A DNA stretch of 64,000 nt from an uncultured Acetatifactor sp. (GTDB taxonomy: Bacteria; Bacillota; Clostridia; Lachnospirales; Lachnospiraceae), in NCBI GenBank assembly GCA_934426825.1, contig CAKRYI010000002.1, positions 62,001-126,000 on the forward strand. The letters are read 5' to 3'. The stretch's first letter is position 1, and each line of letters begins with the position of its first letter. Shown here in pieces: positions 34,104 through 42,481 of this stretch. Under the pieces are notes generated by a model, which worked only from the letters and a program-made list of their open reading frames with translations, was not told the DNA's origin and searched no databases. Made by a program: the position numbers and the translations under genes.

Positions 34104-35255
34104 ATGAAAAAATGTAAATTTCTGGCTGTGCTTCTGGCTACCGCCACACTGCTCTGCGCATGTGGCAAGGATGATGTCAAAAGCCCCATTATTTTAGACG
34201 GGGAACCGCTTCCCACCCAGTCGGCAGAACAGTCACAAGTTCAGGATGACACTAACACATCCGATACCCCGGTTGTATCGGAGGACGACACGCTCCCCCC
34301 TCACGAGGGCATGGTGCGCAGCCGCCTGACAAACGAATGGGTGGATGAGGATGTGGCAAACACAAGACCCATTGCAGTTATGACACCCAATGAGTCTTCC
34401 GCAATTCCTCATTACAACCTGTCCAATGCGTCCGTAATTTACGAGGCAAACGTGGAAGGCCGCATGACCCGTATGCTGGCAATCTATGAGGACTGGCAGG
34501 ATTTGGACAAAATCGGAAACGTGCGAAGCCTCCGTCCCTATTATGCTTACTGGGCATTTGAGTGGGATGCGTTTATCGTTCACTTTGGCGGTCCTTTCTT
34601 TATCGATGACCTGCTCTCCCAGCCTACCACCCAGAATATCAACGGTACCGGCGGGGATGACGAAGCGTTTTTCCGTACCACGGATCGTAAATCCCCTCAC
34701 AACGCTTATGCGTCCGGTGAAGGAATTTTGAAAGCCGTTGACAGAAAGGGCTACAGCCTTTCCTACCGCGGATTGACCGACGACAATCATTATCAGTTTG
34801 CTCCCAAGTCCAATCCCAACACGCTGGACCAGTACGGCAGCGAGGCGTCCACCGCTACTTACATAGATATGTCCGGCTGCTATCCTTTGACCAGATGTTA
34901 CTTTGAGTACAACGAAGATGACGGACTGTATTACCGCTCCCAGCATCTCTCCGGTGCTTCGGACGGCCCCCACATTGACGCCGCTACCGGCGAGCAGTTG
35001 AAATTCAAGAATATTCTGGTGCAGAATACCAAATATGAGGATTTAGGTAAGGGTTATCTTGCTTTCCAGTGCCACGACACCACAAGGGACGGCTGGTATT
35101 TCACCAACGGCAAGGGAATCCATGTAACCTGGAAAAAGACCTCCGATTACGGCGCAACGAGATACTACGATGACAACGGTGACGAAATCATTATGAACAC
35201 CGGAAAGACCATGGTATGTATCGTAGAGGAGGGAGATACCTTCTCCTTCCACTAA
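34104..35255 (+). CDS. DUF3048 (YerB-like) lipoprotein
   Basis: A 383-aa lipoprotein. The signal peptide MKKCKFLAVLLATATLLCAC ends in the lipobox LCAC with Cys20. An acidic, Ser/Thr-rich linker (about residues 25-65) precedes the DUF3048 domain: RPIAVMTPNESSAIPHYNLS, ASVIYEANVEGRMTRMLAIY, and DKIGNVRSLRPYYAYWAFEW, with the C-terminal WYFTNGKGIHVTWKK and TGKTMVCIVEEGD blocks. Function of the family is unknown; Bacillus YerB is the named member. It lies on the plus strand after the PAP2-like gene with a 134-base gap holding a hairpin leader. Confidence 0.9.
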   Translation: MKKCKFLAVLLATATLLCACGKDDVKSPIILDGEPLPTQSAEQSQVQDDTNTSDTPVVSEDDTLPPHEGMVRSRLTNEWVDEDVANTRPIAVMTPNESSAIPHYNLSNASVIYEANVEGRMTRMLAIYEDWQDLDKIGNVRSLRPYYAYWAFEWDAFIVHFGGPFFIDDLLSQPTTQNINGTGGDDEAFFRTTDRKSPHNAYASGEGILKAVDRKGYSLSYRGLTDDNHYQFAPKSNPNTLDQYGSEASTATYIDMSGCYPLTRCYFEYNEDDGLYYRSQHLSGASDGPHIDAATGEQLKFKNILVQNTKYEDLGKGYLAFQCHDTTRDGWYFTNGKGIHVTWKKTSDYGATRYYDDNGDEIIMNTGKTMVCIVEEGDTFSFH

Positions 35256-35296
35256 GGAATTTTGATTTATAATACGATAACTTTTCGTATGGAAAA

Positions 35297-35339
35297 AGGC
35301 ATGGCAGTCTGGATTTACCAAATTGCCATGCCTCTTTTA
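35297..35339. terminator. Bidirectional terminator between DUF3048 gene and leuA
   Basis: AGGCATGGCA and TGCCATGCCT form a perfect 10-bp stem with A-run before and T-run after (CTTTTAT), so it can end transcription of the plus-strand lipoprotein gene and of the minus-strand leuA. Confidence 0.85.
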
Positions 35340-37016
35340 TTAATCCCCCAGACCAAGTCTGTTGACAGCGGAGAATATAGCTCTCACGGACGCTCTGGTG
35401 ATATTGGAACTTACGCCGACGCCATAGGTTACGCGGCCGGTGTTGCTGTCGAGCAGGTGGATATATGCCGCAGCCTGTGAGTTTGCACCGCTCTGCAATG
35501 CGTGCTCTTCGTAATCCAGCACCTTGATGGAAATATCCAGCGCCTGTGCCAGTCCTCTCTGTACAGCATCGATAGGTCCGTTACCGACAGCCTCAAATTC
35601 TTTCTCCACACCATGGTCGGTGTAAATCACCTTGACAGCCGTATCAAACTGCGACTGCGTGGAACCGCTCAGGTCATCCACACGCAGCTTGCGGAAATGA
35701 ATGGGCTCCTTCTTATCCAGATATTCCTCACGGAAGCTGTCCATAATCTGGTCAGGAGAAACCTCACCCTGCTTCTCAGAGATTGCCTGAATGACATTTG
35801 CAAACTCCTTGTGCATTGCCTTAGGCAGCTTGAAACCGAAATAGGTATCCATGACAAACGCCACACCGCCCTTGCCGGACTGGGAATTGATACGGACGAT
35901 AGGCTCGTACTCCCTTCCGATGTCTGCCGGGTCGATAGGCAGATAGGGCACCTGCCAGATTTCGCTCTGTCTTTCCTTCATTGCCTGCACGCCCTTGTTG
36001 ATTGCATCCTGATGGGAACCGGAAAAAGCGGTGAATACCAATTTTCCGGCATAGGGATGTCTGGGGTGAATGGGCAGTTTACAGCATCTCCCGTATATTT
36101 CAATAATTTCGTTTACATGCTCGATATTGAGTTCCGGATTGATTCCCTGTGAAAACATATTGTAGGCAATATTCAGAATATCCACGTTGCCCGTACGCTC
36201 GCCGTTGCCGAAAAGTGTTCCCTCCACACGGTCTGCTCCTGCCAAAAGTGCCAGCTCCGCACTTGCCACGCCGGTTCCCCTGTCGTTATGGGGATGCACA
36301 CTTACCACAACGCTCTCGCGTCTGTCCAAATGCTTAATCATCCACTCAATCTGATCCGCATACACATTGGGCGTATTCATTTCCACTGTGGAGGGGAGAT
36401 TGATAATCATAGGATTTTCCGGGGTCGGCTCCCATGTATTGATTACCGCATTGCAGATTTCCAGCGCATAGTCCGGTTCCGTGCCGGTAAAGCTCTCCGG
36501 AGAGTATTCCAGAATAATCTTTCCCGGAAACTTTGCGGCGCGCTCTTTTACCATATTGGTTCCGTCCACCGCAATCTGGGTAATGTGCTCCCTGTCCATA
36601 TGGAACACCACGTCTCTCTGCAAAGTGGACGTGGAATTGTAAATATGTACGATTGCCTGTTTACAGCCCTCGATTGCCTCAAAGGTGCGGTCAAGCAGTT
36701 CTTCCCTGCACTGAGTCAGCACCTGTACCACTACATCATCCGGAATCAGTCTGCGCTCCACTAGCTGACGCAGAAAATCGTACTCTATCTGGCTTGCAGC
36801 TGGAAATCCGATTTCGATTTCCTTGAAGCCGAGCTTTATCAGATACTGAAACATTTCAATCTTTTCAGATACTACCATAGGGTCAATCAATGCCTGATTG
36901 CCGTCACGCAAATCCACGCTGCACCAGATGGGAGCCTTTTCTATCTCCTTATTGGGCCATTCTCTCTCCGGGTAATCCATCACCGGATTTCTGCGGTATC
37001 TCTTATAATTTAACAT
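35340..37016 (-). CDS. leuA: 2-isopropylmalate synthase
   Basis: The first committed enzyme of leucine biosynthesis: it condenses 2-oxoisovalerate with acetyl-CoA. The protein is about 558 aa and of the LeuA type with the RxWP N-terminal motif (MDYPEREWPNKEI). The catalytic TIM barrel has WCSVDLRDGNQALIDP and the metal site SVHPHNDRGTGVASAE. The C-terminal region is the leucine-sensing regulatory domain (VTYGVGVSSNITRASVRAIF). The frame extends to 37097, but the ATG at 37014-37016 follows GAGGAAGG directly and gives the family N-terminus MLNYKRYRRNP. Its leader shares 21 of 23 bases with the 3' end of the 77-bp repeat. No T-box or leucine codon leader peptide is seen in the 70 bases after the HPr terminator. 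Confidence 0.95.
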   Translation of the reverse strand: MLNYKRYRRNPVMDYPEREWPNKEIEKAPIWCSVDLRDGNQALIDPMVVSEKIEMFQYLIKLGFKEIEIGFPAASQIEYDFLRQLVERRLIPDDVVVQVLTQCREELLDRTFEAIEGCKQAIVHIYNSTSTLQRDVVFHMDREHITQIAVDGTNMVKERAAKFPGKIILEYSPESFTGTEPDYALEICNAVINTWEPTPENPMIINLPSTVEMNTPNVYADQIEWMIKHLDRRESVVVSVHPHNDRGTGVASAELALLAGADRVEGTLFGNGERTGNVDILNIAYNMFSQGINPELNIEHVNEIIEIYGRCCKLPIHPRHPYAGKLVFTAFSGSHQDAINKGVQAMKERQSEIWQVPYLPIDPADIGREYEPIVRINSQSGKGGVAFVMDTYFGFKLPKAMHKEFANVIQAISEKQGEVSPDQIMDSFREEYLDKKEPIHFRKLRVDDLSGSTQSQFDTAVKVIYTDHGVEKEFEAVGNGPIDAVQRGLAQALDISIKVLDYEEHALQSGANSQAAAYIHLLDSNTGRVTYGVGVSSNITRASVRAIFSAVNRLGLGD

Positions 37017-37083
37017 TTCCTTCCTCATTTCTGCGCTGCTTTCTATTTTCTTATGCCTGCATCCTGCAGCGCCCGGACACAAT

Positions 37084-37110
37084 AACAGCTCATCCATCGG
37101 ATGAGCTGTT
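37084..37110 (-). terminator. Terminator after the HPr gene
   Basis: AACAGCTCATCC and GGATGAGCTGTT make a perfect 12-bp stem with a 3-base loop starting two bases after the HPr stop. The T-run after it is short (TTATTGTG), so read-through into leuA is possible. Confidence 0.75.
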
Positions 37111-37112
37111 CA

Positions 37113-37376
37113 TCATTCTCCAAGACCGTTTTCGACGGCTGCAACCAGCGTCTTTAAAGCCTCTTCCTCGTCTTCCCCTTCACAGACAAATTCAATCTCA
37201 TCTCCACACTTCACGCAAGCTCCCAAAACGCTTAAAACGCTCTTCGCATTTGCTGTGCTGTCATGAAACGAAAAAGTTATCAGTGATTTAAACTGCATTG
37301 CTTCTTTACACAGGATTCCTGCGGGTCTTAGATGCAAGCCAGTAGGGTTCTTGATTACTACTTTCTGACTTACCAT
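37113..37376 (-). CDS. ptsH: HPr phosphocarrier protein
   Basis: An 87-aa HPr-like protein of the phosphotransferase system. His15 in PTGLHLRPAG receives phosphate from enzyme I, and Ser46 in NAKSVLSVLG is at the position phosphorylated by HPr kinase, so both catalytic and regulatory sites are kept. The protein has the full expected length. No enzyme I gene is adjacent; HPr genes standing apart from ptsI are common in this group. It has its own promoter and terminator. A Crh-like purely regulatory protein is unlikely because His15 is present. Confidence 0.9.
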   Translation of the reverse strand: MVSQKVVIKNPTGLHLRPAGILCKEAMQFKSLITFSFHDSTANAKSVLSVLGACVKCGDEIEFVCEGEDEEEALKTLVAAVENGLGE

Positions 37377-37438
37377 TTCCTTCCCTCCACTTTCTTATAT
37401 GGACAAGCCCTTCACAAATAAGGCTTTTCCCTACTCTA

Positions 37439-37467
37439 ACTATAACAGATTTCCCTGCTTATCACAA
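37439..37467 (-). promoter_or_regulatory. Promoter of the HPr gene
   Basis: TTGTGA (37462-37467) and TATAGT (37439-37444) on the minus strand with 17-base spacing, about 63-91 bases before the HPr start, in the gap after ybbR. Confidence 0.55.
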
Positions 37468-37486
37468 GGGATTTCTACTGTTTCCT

Positions 37487-38755
37487 TTATTCTGCCTTGG
37501 TAAATGTTACCTTTACCGTAACGTCATCTCTTGTCACTTCCTCTGCTAATGCAAAAGTAATCGGAAGCGTGTAGGTTCCGGCCTCCAGCTTGGTAATCTG
37601 CTGTTCCTCCATCCACGCATTTACATCTACGGTTCCTCTCACCGCAGCCTGCCGCAGCGGTGTTATCTGGGCATCCAGTCCAGAGACATGCAGTGTGTAG
37701 ACCGTTGTATCCTCCGGCAAAGCGGCCTCCAAATCGTTCGGCACGTTGGTTATCGTAATGTTTTCCGCCGGTATCTCAAGCGTTTTTTCCACAATGGGTT
37801 CAATATAAACCGTTACATTCACTTTACCGCCCCAACTGCTGTCCGCAAGTCGTATATTATCCGGCAGATAATCTTTCAGATTAATCGTCTCCGTCTTGTC
37901 GCTGTTCTCTCCGGTAATGTCTATCGTTTCCTCCGGAATCGTGATTTTGCTGATAGCGGCAAGGGTATAGGTGCTTCCTGCTATCTTAACCGTCTCAGGG
38001 TCGCTCAGCACCACTCCGGTTGCCATATAGCCGTCTTCCGGTTCTCCGCTGTAATTAACCTCTATCGGCACTTCCTTGACAGCCAGCACATCAACCGTCA
38101 TGCGTACATAATTTACATTGGTTCTCAAACTGTCCGCATCCACTTCCTGATCTTCGCTGTCGTAAAGCGTAATATCGAGGTTTGCCGACTGGTTGGAGAT
38201 TGCTCCCGTCACGTCAAACTGCACGCCGGCGTAGTCCACCCTCTCCACCTGCGACTTGGGACCGGATACCTCTATCAGCGTCTGATCCAGCGCAGCGCCT
38301 GCCACCATATAACTGTCGGGCACATTTCCCACAATATCATAATTTACCTTAATCCACTTGGTATTCTTATCTTCCACATTCAGACGTACCACATCATGGT
38401 TTCCCTCAATGGAATCCACGGAATCCACGTTCTGCGCAGAAAAGCTGATACCGATGGTATTAATGTCCGTCAGCTTGCTCATATCCGCTTCCGCCACAAT
38501 GTCACTGGCACGCATCTTATCAAGAGTGCTCTTAGGCGCCCTCACCACCACATTGACGCTGTCCGTATCGTCCAGCACCTCGTACACCTTGTTCTGTTTG
38601 TCCAACAGTTCCGTATTGGTAAGTCTTACCGTAATGTTGCTGAAAGACTTGGTATCCATGGGGTCCTCTATGGTTACGACAAGGAACCACAGAATCGCCG
38701 CCAGCGCCAGTGACGCCAGCTTCAGAGCCCAGTTATTCAAAAGTTTTTTTCTCAT
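37487..38755 (-). CDS. YbbR-domain protein, regulator of CdaA
   Basis: A 422-aa extracytoplasmic protein with one N-terminal anchor helix (LASLALAAILWFLVVTIEDP) followed by four YbbR-type beta repeats (for example FSNITVRLTNTELLDKQNKV; VNYDIVGNVPDSYMVAGAAL; VNYSGEPEDGYMATGVVLSD; LEIPAENITITNVPNDLEAA). In Firmicutes the YbbR protein (also called CdaR) binds the membrane cyclase CdaA and adjusts its activity. The gene overlaps the end of cdaA by 23 bases, showing tight coupling. The usual third gene, glmM, does not follow here. The name CdaR is avoided because a sugar-diacid-type regulator at 60.5 kb carries the same name. Confidence 0.9.
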   Translation of the reverse strand: MRKKLLNNWALKLASLALAAILWFLVVTIEDPMDTKSFSNITVRLTNTELLDKQNKVYEVLDDTDSVNVVVRAPKSTLDKMRASDIVAEADMSKLTDINTIGISFSAQNVDSVDSIEGNHDVVRLNVEDKNTKWIKVNYDIVGNVPDSYMVAGAALDQTLIEVSGPKSQVERVDYAGVQFDVTGAISNQSANLDITLYDSEDQEVDADSLRTNVNYVRMTVDVLAVKEVPIEVNYSGEPEDGYMATGVVLSDPETVKIAGSTYTLAAISKITIPEETIDITGENSDKTETINLKDYLPDNIRLADSSWGGKVNVTVYIEPIVEKTLEIPAENITITNVPNDLEAALPEDTTVYTLHVSGLDAQITPLRQAAVRGTVDVNAWMEEQQITKLEAGTYTLPITFALAEEVTRDDVTVKVTFTKAE

Positions 38756-39626
38756 TTTTACTCCGGCTCCTTCCTCTCCACTTGCGGATTCCCTTTGCCT
38801 CTTCCCCGCTCTTATTTAATACCTTCTGCATCTGCATCCGCAGTGCATCCGCATCAAGATTTCTCTCCAGTTCGCCCTCGTATGCGACGCTGATTTTACC
38901 GGTTTCCTCGGACACAATAACGGTCAGGGAATCCGTCACCTCGGAAATACCCACGCCGGCACGGTGTCTTGTTCCCAGTTCTTTGCTCAGTCCCAGATTA
39001 TCGGACAGAGGCAGGTAACAGGTTGCGGAAGTCACTCTGTTTCCGCAGATAATAACGGCACCGTCGTGAAGCGGTGTGTTGTGCTCAAATATATTAATCA
39101 GTAACTGGCTGCTCACGATACCATCCACATCAATACCGGTTCTCTCGTAATCTTTCAGGGAAACCTTCTGTTCAATGACAATTAACGCCCCTGTTTTGAC
39201 CTTTCCCATCTCCACACAGGCTTTTACAATCTCATTAATGGTACGCTCAGAAAAGAGTTCCTCCGTGTGCTTCGTGGTGTCAAAGGGCAGCATGGAAGAA
39301 ATAAAATTCTTCTTGCCCAGTTCTTCCAGCGCTTTTCTAAGCTCCGGCTGCAGCACCACAATCAATGCCGTCACGGCAAATCCCAGCACATTCTGTGCCA
39401 TCCACAGTATGGTCGTCATCTTGAGGAAATAAGCAATCAGTAAAAAAGCGCATATGACAATAAGGCCCTTTAAAAGAGCCCACGCGCGCGTGGTCTTCAT
39501 CCACACCAGAATATAGTACAGTATCAGCGCGATAATCAGGATTTCCAACACATCATAGAAATCCATGGTCGGTCTGTAGATACTGAAACTTTTAAAATAT
39601 TCGCCTACTTTGTCAAACCACTTCAT
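38733..39626 (-). CDS. cdaA: Membrane diadenylate cyclase CdaA
   Basis: The 297-aa CdaA/DacA-type c-di-AMP synthase. Three membrane helices lie at about residues 24-43, 49-68 and 72-92. The DAC domain has FDTTKHTEELFSERTINEIV, the catalytic DGA motif at 188-190 (HNTPLHDGAVII) and the RHR motif at 220-222 (GTRHRAGVG). It condenses two ATP into c-di-AMP, which controls osmolyte transport and wall homeostasis. The C-terminus has a short basic tail (GIRKWRGRSRSKNEKK) beyond the domain. It precedes the ybbR gene with overlap and follows a large membrane protein gene. Confidence 0.95.
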   Translation of the reverse strand: MKWFDKVGEYFKSFSIYRPTMDFYDVLEILIIALILYYILVWMKTTRAWALLKGLIVICAFLLIAYFLKMTTILWMAQNVLGFAVTALIVVLQPELRKALEELGKKNFISSMLPFDTTKHTEELFSERTINEIVKACVEMGKVKTGALIVIEQKVSLKDYERTGIDVDGIVSSQLLINIFEHNTPLHDGAVIICGNRVTSATCYLPLSDNLGLSKELGTRHRAGVGISEVTDSLTVIVSEETGKISVAYEGELERNLDADALRMQMQKVLNKSGEEAKGIRKWRGRSRSKNEKKTFE

Positions 39627-39641
39627 ACTGCCTCAATTCCA

Positions 39642-40778
39642 CTAAAACAACTCTTCGTAATCATCCTCATGATTCTCGGTTGTCATGTTACTGTTGATTG
39701 TCACGCTCCTGCCGCCTCCGGCACGCTCGCTTCTATTCGGGTAAGCCGACTGGGCACCCCTTACGGTGTTTCTCGCAGGCGCCGTGCGTTCCGTTGTCAC
39801 ACTGCGGGAACCGCTGTACTCTCTGGAAGTTCTCACCGGAGCAGCCGGTCTCTGCTGACTGTTAATCTTTTTCACCGTCTTGGTCGGCGCCGCCACACTC
39901 ATTTTGGGCACTGCCTTGACGTGGTAGTAATACTCGTCATCCTCAAACTGAACTTTCTCCGTCCTGCTATAGTCTAAACACAGCCGGAAGAATTCAATCA
40001 CTTTTCCTGCCACAATCGCAAGCACCACTCCGAGAATCACTCCAAGCACGGATAAATTCGTGTCATAGAGTAAATCCCCTACCAGCAGGATAATCATATC
40101 CAGCATGGCACCTGCCACAATCGCAATGGTCCATGAATGATCCAAAGACATTCTGCGAACCAGATATACTACCAGAACCGTAATGGCAAATGCCGTAATC
40201 ATAACAAGCATTGCCTTGTTGTTCAGGATTCCGTCAATCAGGAGCCTGATTTTTGCCGTCATTTCATCCGCACCCATGGTGTTAATCGTGGAGGCATTCT
40301 GTTCCACGGTATTTATGAGATAATACACAGCAACGCCGCATCCCACGGAAACCGCAGACGCCGGGGTTCCCAAAAGTCCCATGGCAACCGGCATGATATA
40401 GGGTATCTTAAGAATACACAAAATCGGGGTAATAACTACCACCAGCGCTTCCTTCGGGCTGAATCGGAAAAACAGAAGAATCATGAGCAGATACATACAT
40501 CCACCCACCATTGCCACTTCCATGGACAGCGCATACATATGCAGCAGGCTGAACAGTGCAGCCAGCAGCACCATAAAACCGCTTGGCAAAAAGGAACACA
40601 TCAAAGCTCCTATCAGAACGATTGCCACATTGTCCAGTTTTGTCATGTAACCCAACTGTCCGTTTATGGTGTTCAACATCACAAATGCCAGTAAAAATTT
40701 TAACACCGGCAATATAAATACTTCATACTTGCTGTAAAATAATTTTACTTTTTCTCTCAGTTCCAACAACTCAGTCAT
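39642..40778 (-). CDS. Uncharacterised polytopic membrane protein
   Basis: A 378-aa membrane protein with about eight to nine hydrophobic segments in residues 20-270. A cytoplasmic C-terminal tail of about 100 residues follows, rich in Arg, Ser, Thr and Gly (QRPAAPVRTSREYSGSRSVT), probably disordered, ending DDYEELF. No enzyme or transporter motif was recognised. It lies 15 bases before cdaA and 24 bases after a small two-helix membrane protein gene, so the three probably share a transcript. A role linked to wall or c-di-AMP homeostasis is possible from position only. Confidence 0.75.
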   Translation of the reverse strand: MTELLELREKVKLFYSKYEVFILPVLKFLLAFVMLNTINGQLGYMTKLDNVAIVLIGALMCSFLPSGFMVLLAALFSLLHMYALSMEVAMVGGCMYLLMILLFFRFSPKEALVVVITPILCILKIPYIMPVAMGLLGTPASAVSVGCGVAVYYLINTVEQNASTINTMGADEMTAKIRLLIDGILNNKAMLVMITAFAITVLVVYLVRRMSLDHSWTIAIVAGAMLDMIILLVGDLLYDTNLSVLGVILGVVLAIVAGKVIEFFRLCLDYSRTEKVQFEDDEYYYHVKAVPKMSVAAPTKTVKKINSQQRPAAPVRTSREYSGSRSVTTERTAPARNTVRGAQSAYPNRSERAGGGRSVTINSNMTTENHEDDYEELF

Positions 40779-40802
40779 TCTTTCCTCCGGTCAGTCCTCT
40801 GC

Positions 40803-41192
40803 CTACTGCTCACGATACAGAGAATTCAGTTTTTTCAGATTATGGTAATAGCACTTCAGACTTTTTTTTGCTTTGGTATATCGGTAGGAATAAACGGCAT
40901 AAGAGATTCCTCCGTACACAAGCACCGTCACTCCGTAATAAATCAGCACGTTTCTGGCGAACGTGATAAGGTCCATCTTGTATATGTCCTGCATAAAAAC
41001 TTCAAAATCATAAAATACGAACAGCGCAAAAATAATTGCATATGCCAGCGTCGCGCAGAATACGGATTTCAATACCTGAATGCCGATGTAGTCACTGCGG
41101 AAATAGTTGCCGATATTTACATTCTTTTTGCCTTCGTTCTCCTCATAGGACGCCATTTTCGTCATCAATATGACGCGTTCCTCGTTCAGCAT
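40803..41192 (-). CDS. Small two-helix membrane protein of unknown function
   Basis: A 129-aa protein with an acidic, charged N-terminus, then two membrane helices (SVFCATLAYAIIFALFVFYD at about 44-63 and NVLIYYGVTVLVYGGISYAV at about 86-105), and a basic C-terminal tail (RYTKAKKSLKCYYHNLKKLN). Internal ATGs at 41165 and 41156 are possible starts. I do not recognise the family. It lies between the YvyF-like gene and the large membrane protein. Confidence 0.7.
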   Translation of the reverse strand: MLNEERVILMTKMASYEENEGKKNVNIGNYFRSDYIGIQVLKSVFCATLAYAIIFALFVFYDFEVFMQDIYKMDLITFARNVLIYYGVTVLVYGGISYAVYSYRYTKAKKSLKCYYHNLKKLNSLYREQ

Positions 41193-41218
41193 GAATACTC
41201 TCCTTCCGATTCCGGTAC

Positions 41219-41623
41219 TTACAGGTATCTCATTCTGGCGTTTTCTCTGGGATCCGACACGGGCGGCTGGGGCTGTGGTTTCTGTGAATCCAGCACACTC
41301 TTGAATTCCATCGTCATCTTATACTTGCATTTCTCGCAATATTTGCCAGAACGGATATTGGCTCCGCATCCTTCGCAGGACAGATAAATCGGGGAATCCT
41401 CCGTCACTTCCAGACGCTCCTCACGCAGCCACTGCTGGATCTGTGAGATAGGCACATCACATGCCGCCGATACCTCCGACATTCCGACACCCGGATTGTT
41501 TCTGATATATTCCTTTACTTCCTGAAATTTTGCTTCCAGTTCTTCTCTGCACTTCTGACAGAGTATAGGCCCTGCCACATAGTTAAAGATGCGTCCGCAT
41601 CCTCTGCAATTTCTGACGTTCAT
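41219..41623 (-). CDS. YvyF-like flagellar-operon zinc protein
   Basis: A 134-aa protein of the flagellar operon protein family (TIGR03826, Bacillus YvyF). An N-terminal zinc ribbon (CRGCGRIFNYVAGPILCQKC) is followed by a helix-turn-helix-like segment (VGMSEVSAACDVPISQIQQWLREERLEV) and a second zinc ribbon (CEGCGANIRSGKYCEKCKYK). In Bacillus yvyF lies immediately downstream of comFC, and the same order holds here. A role in flagellar or motility control is suggested by context in many genomes, but the molecular activity is not settled. Confidence 0.85.
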   Translation of the reverse strand: MNVRNCRGCGRIFNYVAGPILCQKCREELEAKFQEVKEYIRNNPGVGMSEVSAACDVPISQIQQWLREERLEVTEDSPIYLSCEGCGANIRSGKYCEKCKYKMTMEFKSVLDSQKPQPQPPVSDPRENARMRYL

Positions 41624-41688
41624 AACTATCTACCATACCCTTTCCCATTCTGTCTTTCCGGTCAGCAAGATCAGTCCTTCCGGCGAAA

Positions 41689-42420
41689 TCACACCCCCGC
41701 GCCGCACGACAGTGTAATGCAGTATATATGCTCCACACCGTTCTGCCTTAAAACAGCAGCCGCAGCATCCATGGTTGCACCGGTTGTATAAATATCATCT
41801 ACCAATAGAATCGTCTTTAATTTTACATCATTTCTGCCTATATTGAAAGCCTTTTTCAAATTATTTTGCCTTTCGGCGGGATTTTGCAGCTTTAACGGCT
41901 TGGTATTTTTCACTCTCACCAACAGTTTTTCCTGCACCGGAATACCGGTACACCTCCCTAACTGCCTTGCAAGCAGTGTCGCCTGATTATAGCCGCGCTT
42001 GCGGAGTCTCTTGGTGTGAAGGGGTATCGGGACAAGCGCATCCGGCTTTATCTGCTCTAAAAATCCGCCCAGATACCGTGCCATCTCCTCCCCGAAAAAC
42101 TCTGCATATTCCCTTCTGCCGCTGTATTTCAGACGGTAAACGGAGGCAGCTGCGCTTTGATATTCGTAGAGCGCCCGTCCTCTGTCAAACCGGTGCTTTA
42201 TTCTGCTGCAGTCGGCGCAGAATTCCTCTTCCTCCGCCAGTTTCTTCCCACATTTCATGCACCACGGCGGAGTGAGCAGTTTTAGTTTTTTCAGACATTC
42301 CGGGCATATCTTTTCCCCTCCCGGGTATACAATGTCGTCACAGACCGGGCATCTGCGCGGATAGAGCAGATTGACTGCTTTCTCCCACAAATTGCCGATA
42401 AGCTGTCTTATGTTCCCCAT
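41689..42420 (-). CDS. comFC: ComF family phosphoribosyltransferase-like protein
   Basis: A 243-aa ComFC homologue. An N-terminal double zinc ribbon (CPVCDDIVYPGGEKICPEC; CMKCGKKLAEEEEFCADC) leads to a phosphoribosyltransferase domain with RLRKRGYNQATLLARQLG and the PRPP loop ILLVDDIYTTGATMD. In competent bacteria it acts in the DNA uptake and recombination step at the inner membrane. A comFA helicase gene is not adjacent; RecD2 lies directly upstream instead. The small ORF after it is the YvyF-like gene. Confidence 0.92.
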   Translation of the reverse strand: MGNIRQLIGNLWEKAVNLLYPRRCPVCDDIVYPGGEKICPECLKKLKLLTPPWCMKCGKKLAEEEEFCADCSRIKHRFDRGRALYEYQSAAASVYRLKYSGRREYAEFFGEEMARYLGGFLEQIKPDALVPIPLHTKRLRKRGYNQATLLARQLGRCTGIPVQEKLLVRVKNTKPLKLQNPAERQNNLKKAFNIGRNDVKLKTILLVDDIYTTGATMDAAAAVLRQNGVEHIYCITLSCGAGV

Positions 42421-42481
42421 TTTTCCCCTTTCCCGTTTCGGGTTGCTGCTGTCGCCCCCCGGTTGTTCCTGCCTGCTTTCA

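Noticed and set aside
37017..37083. T-box or leucine leader peptide before leuA
   Set aside because: Only about 67 bases separate the HPr terminator from the leuA start, too short for a T-box, and no Leu-rich short frame with a ribosome site was seen.
37688..38713. 341-codon open frame on the plus strand
   Set aside because: It is the complement of ybbR, with a His/Arg-rich product of the kind produced by antisense reading; no ribosome site was seen.
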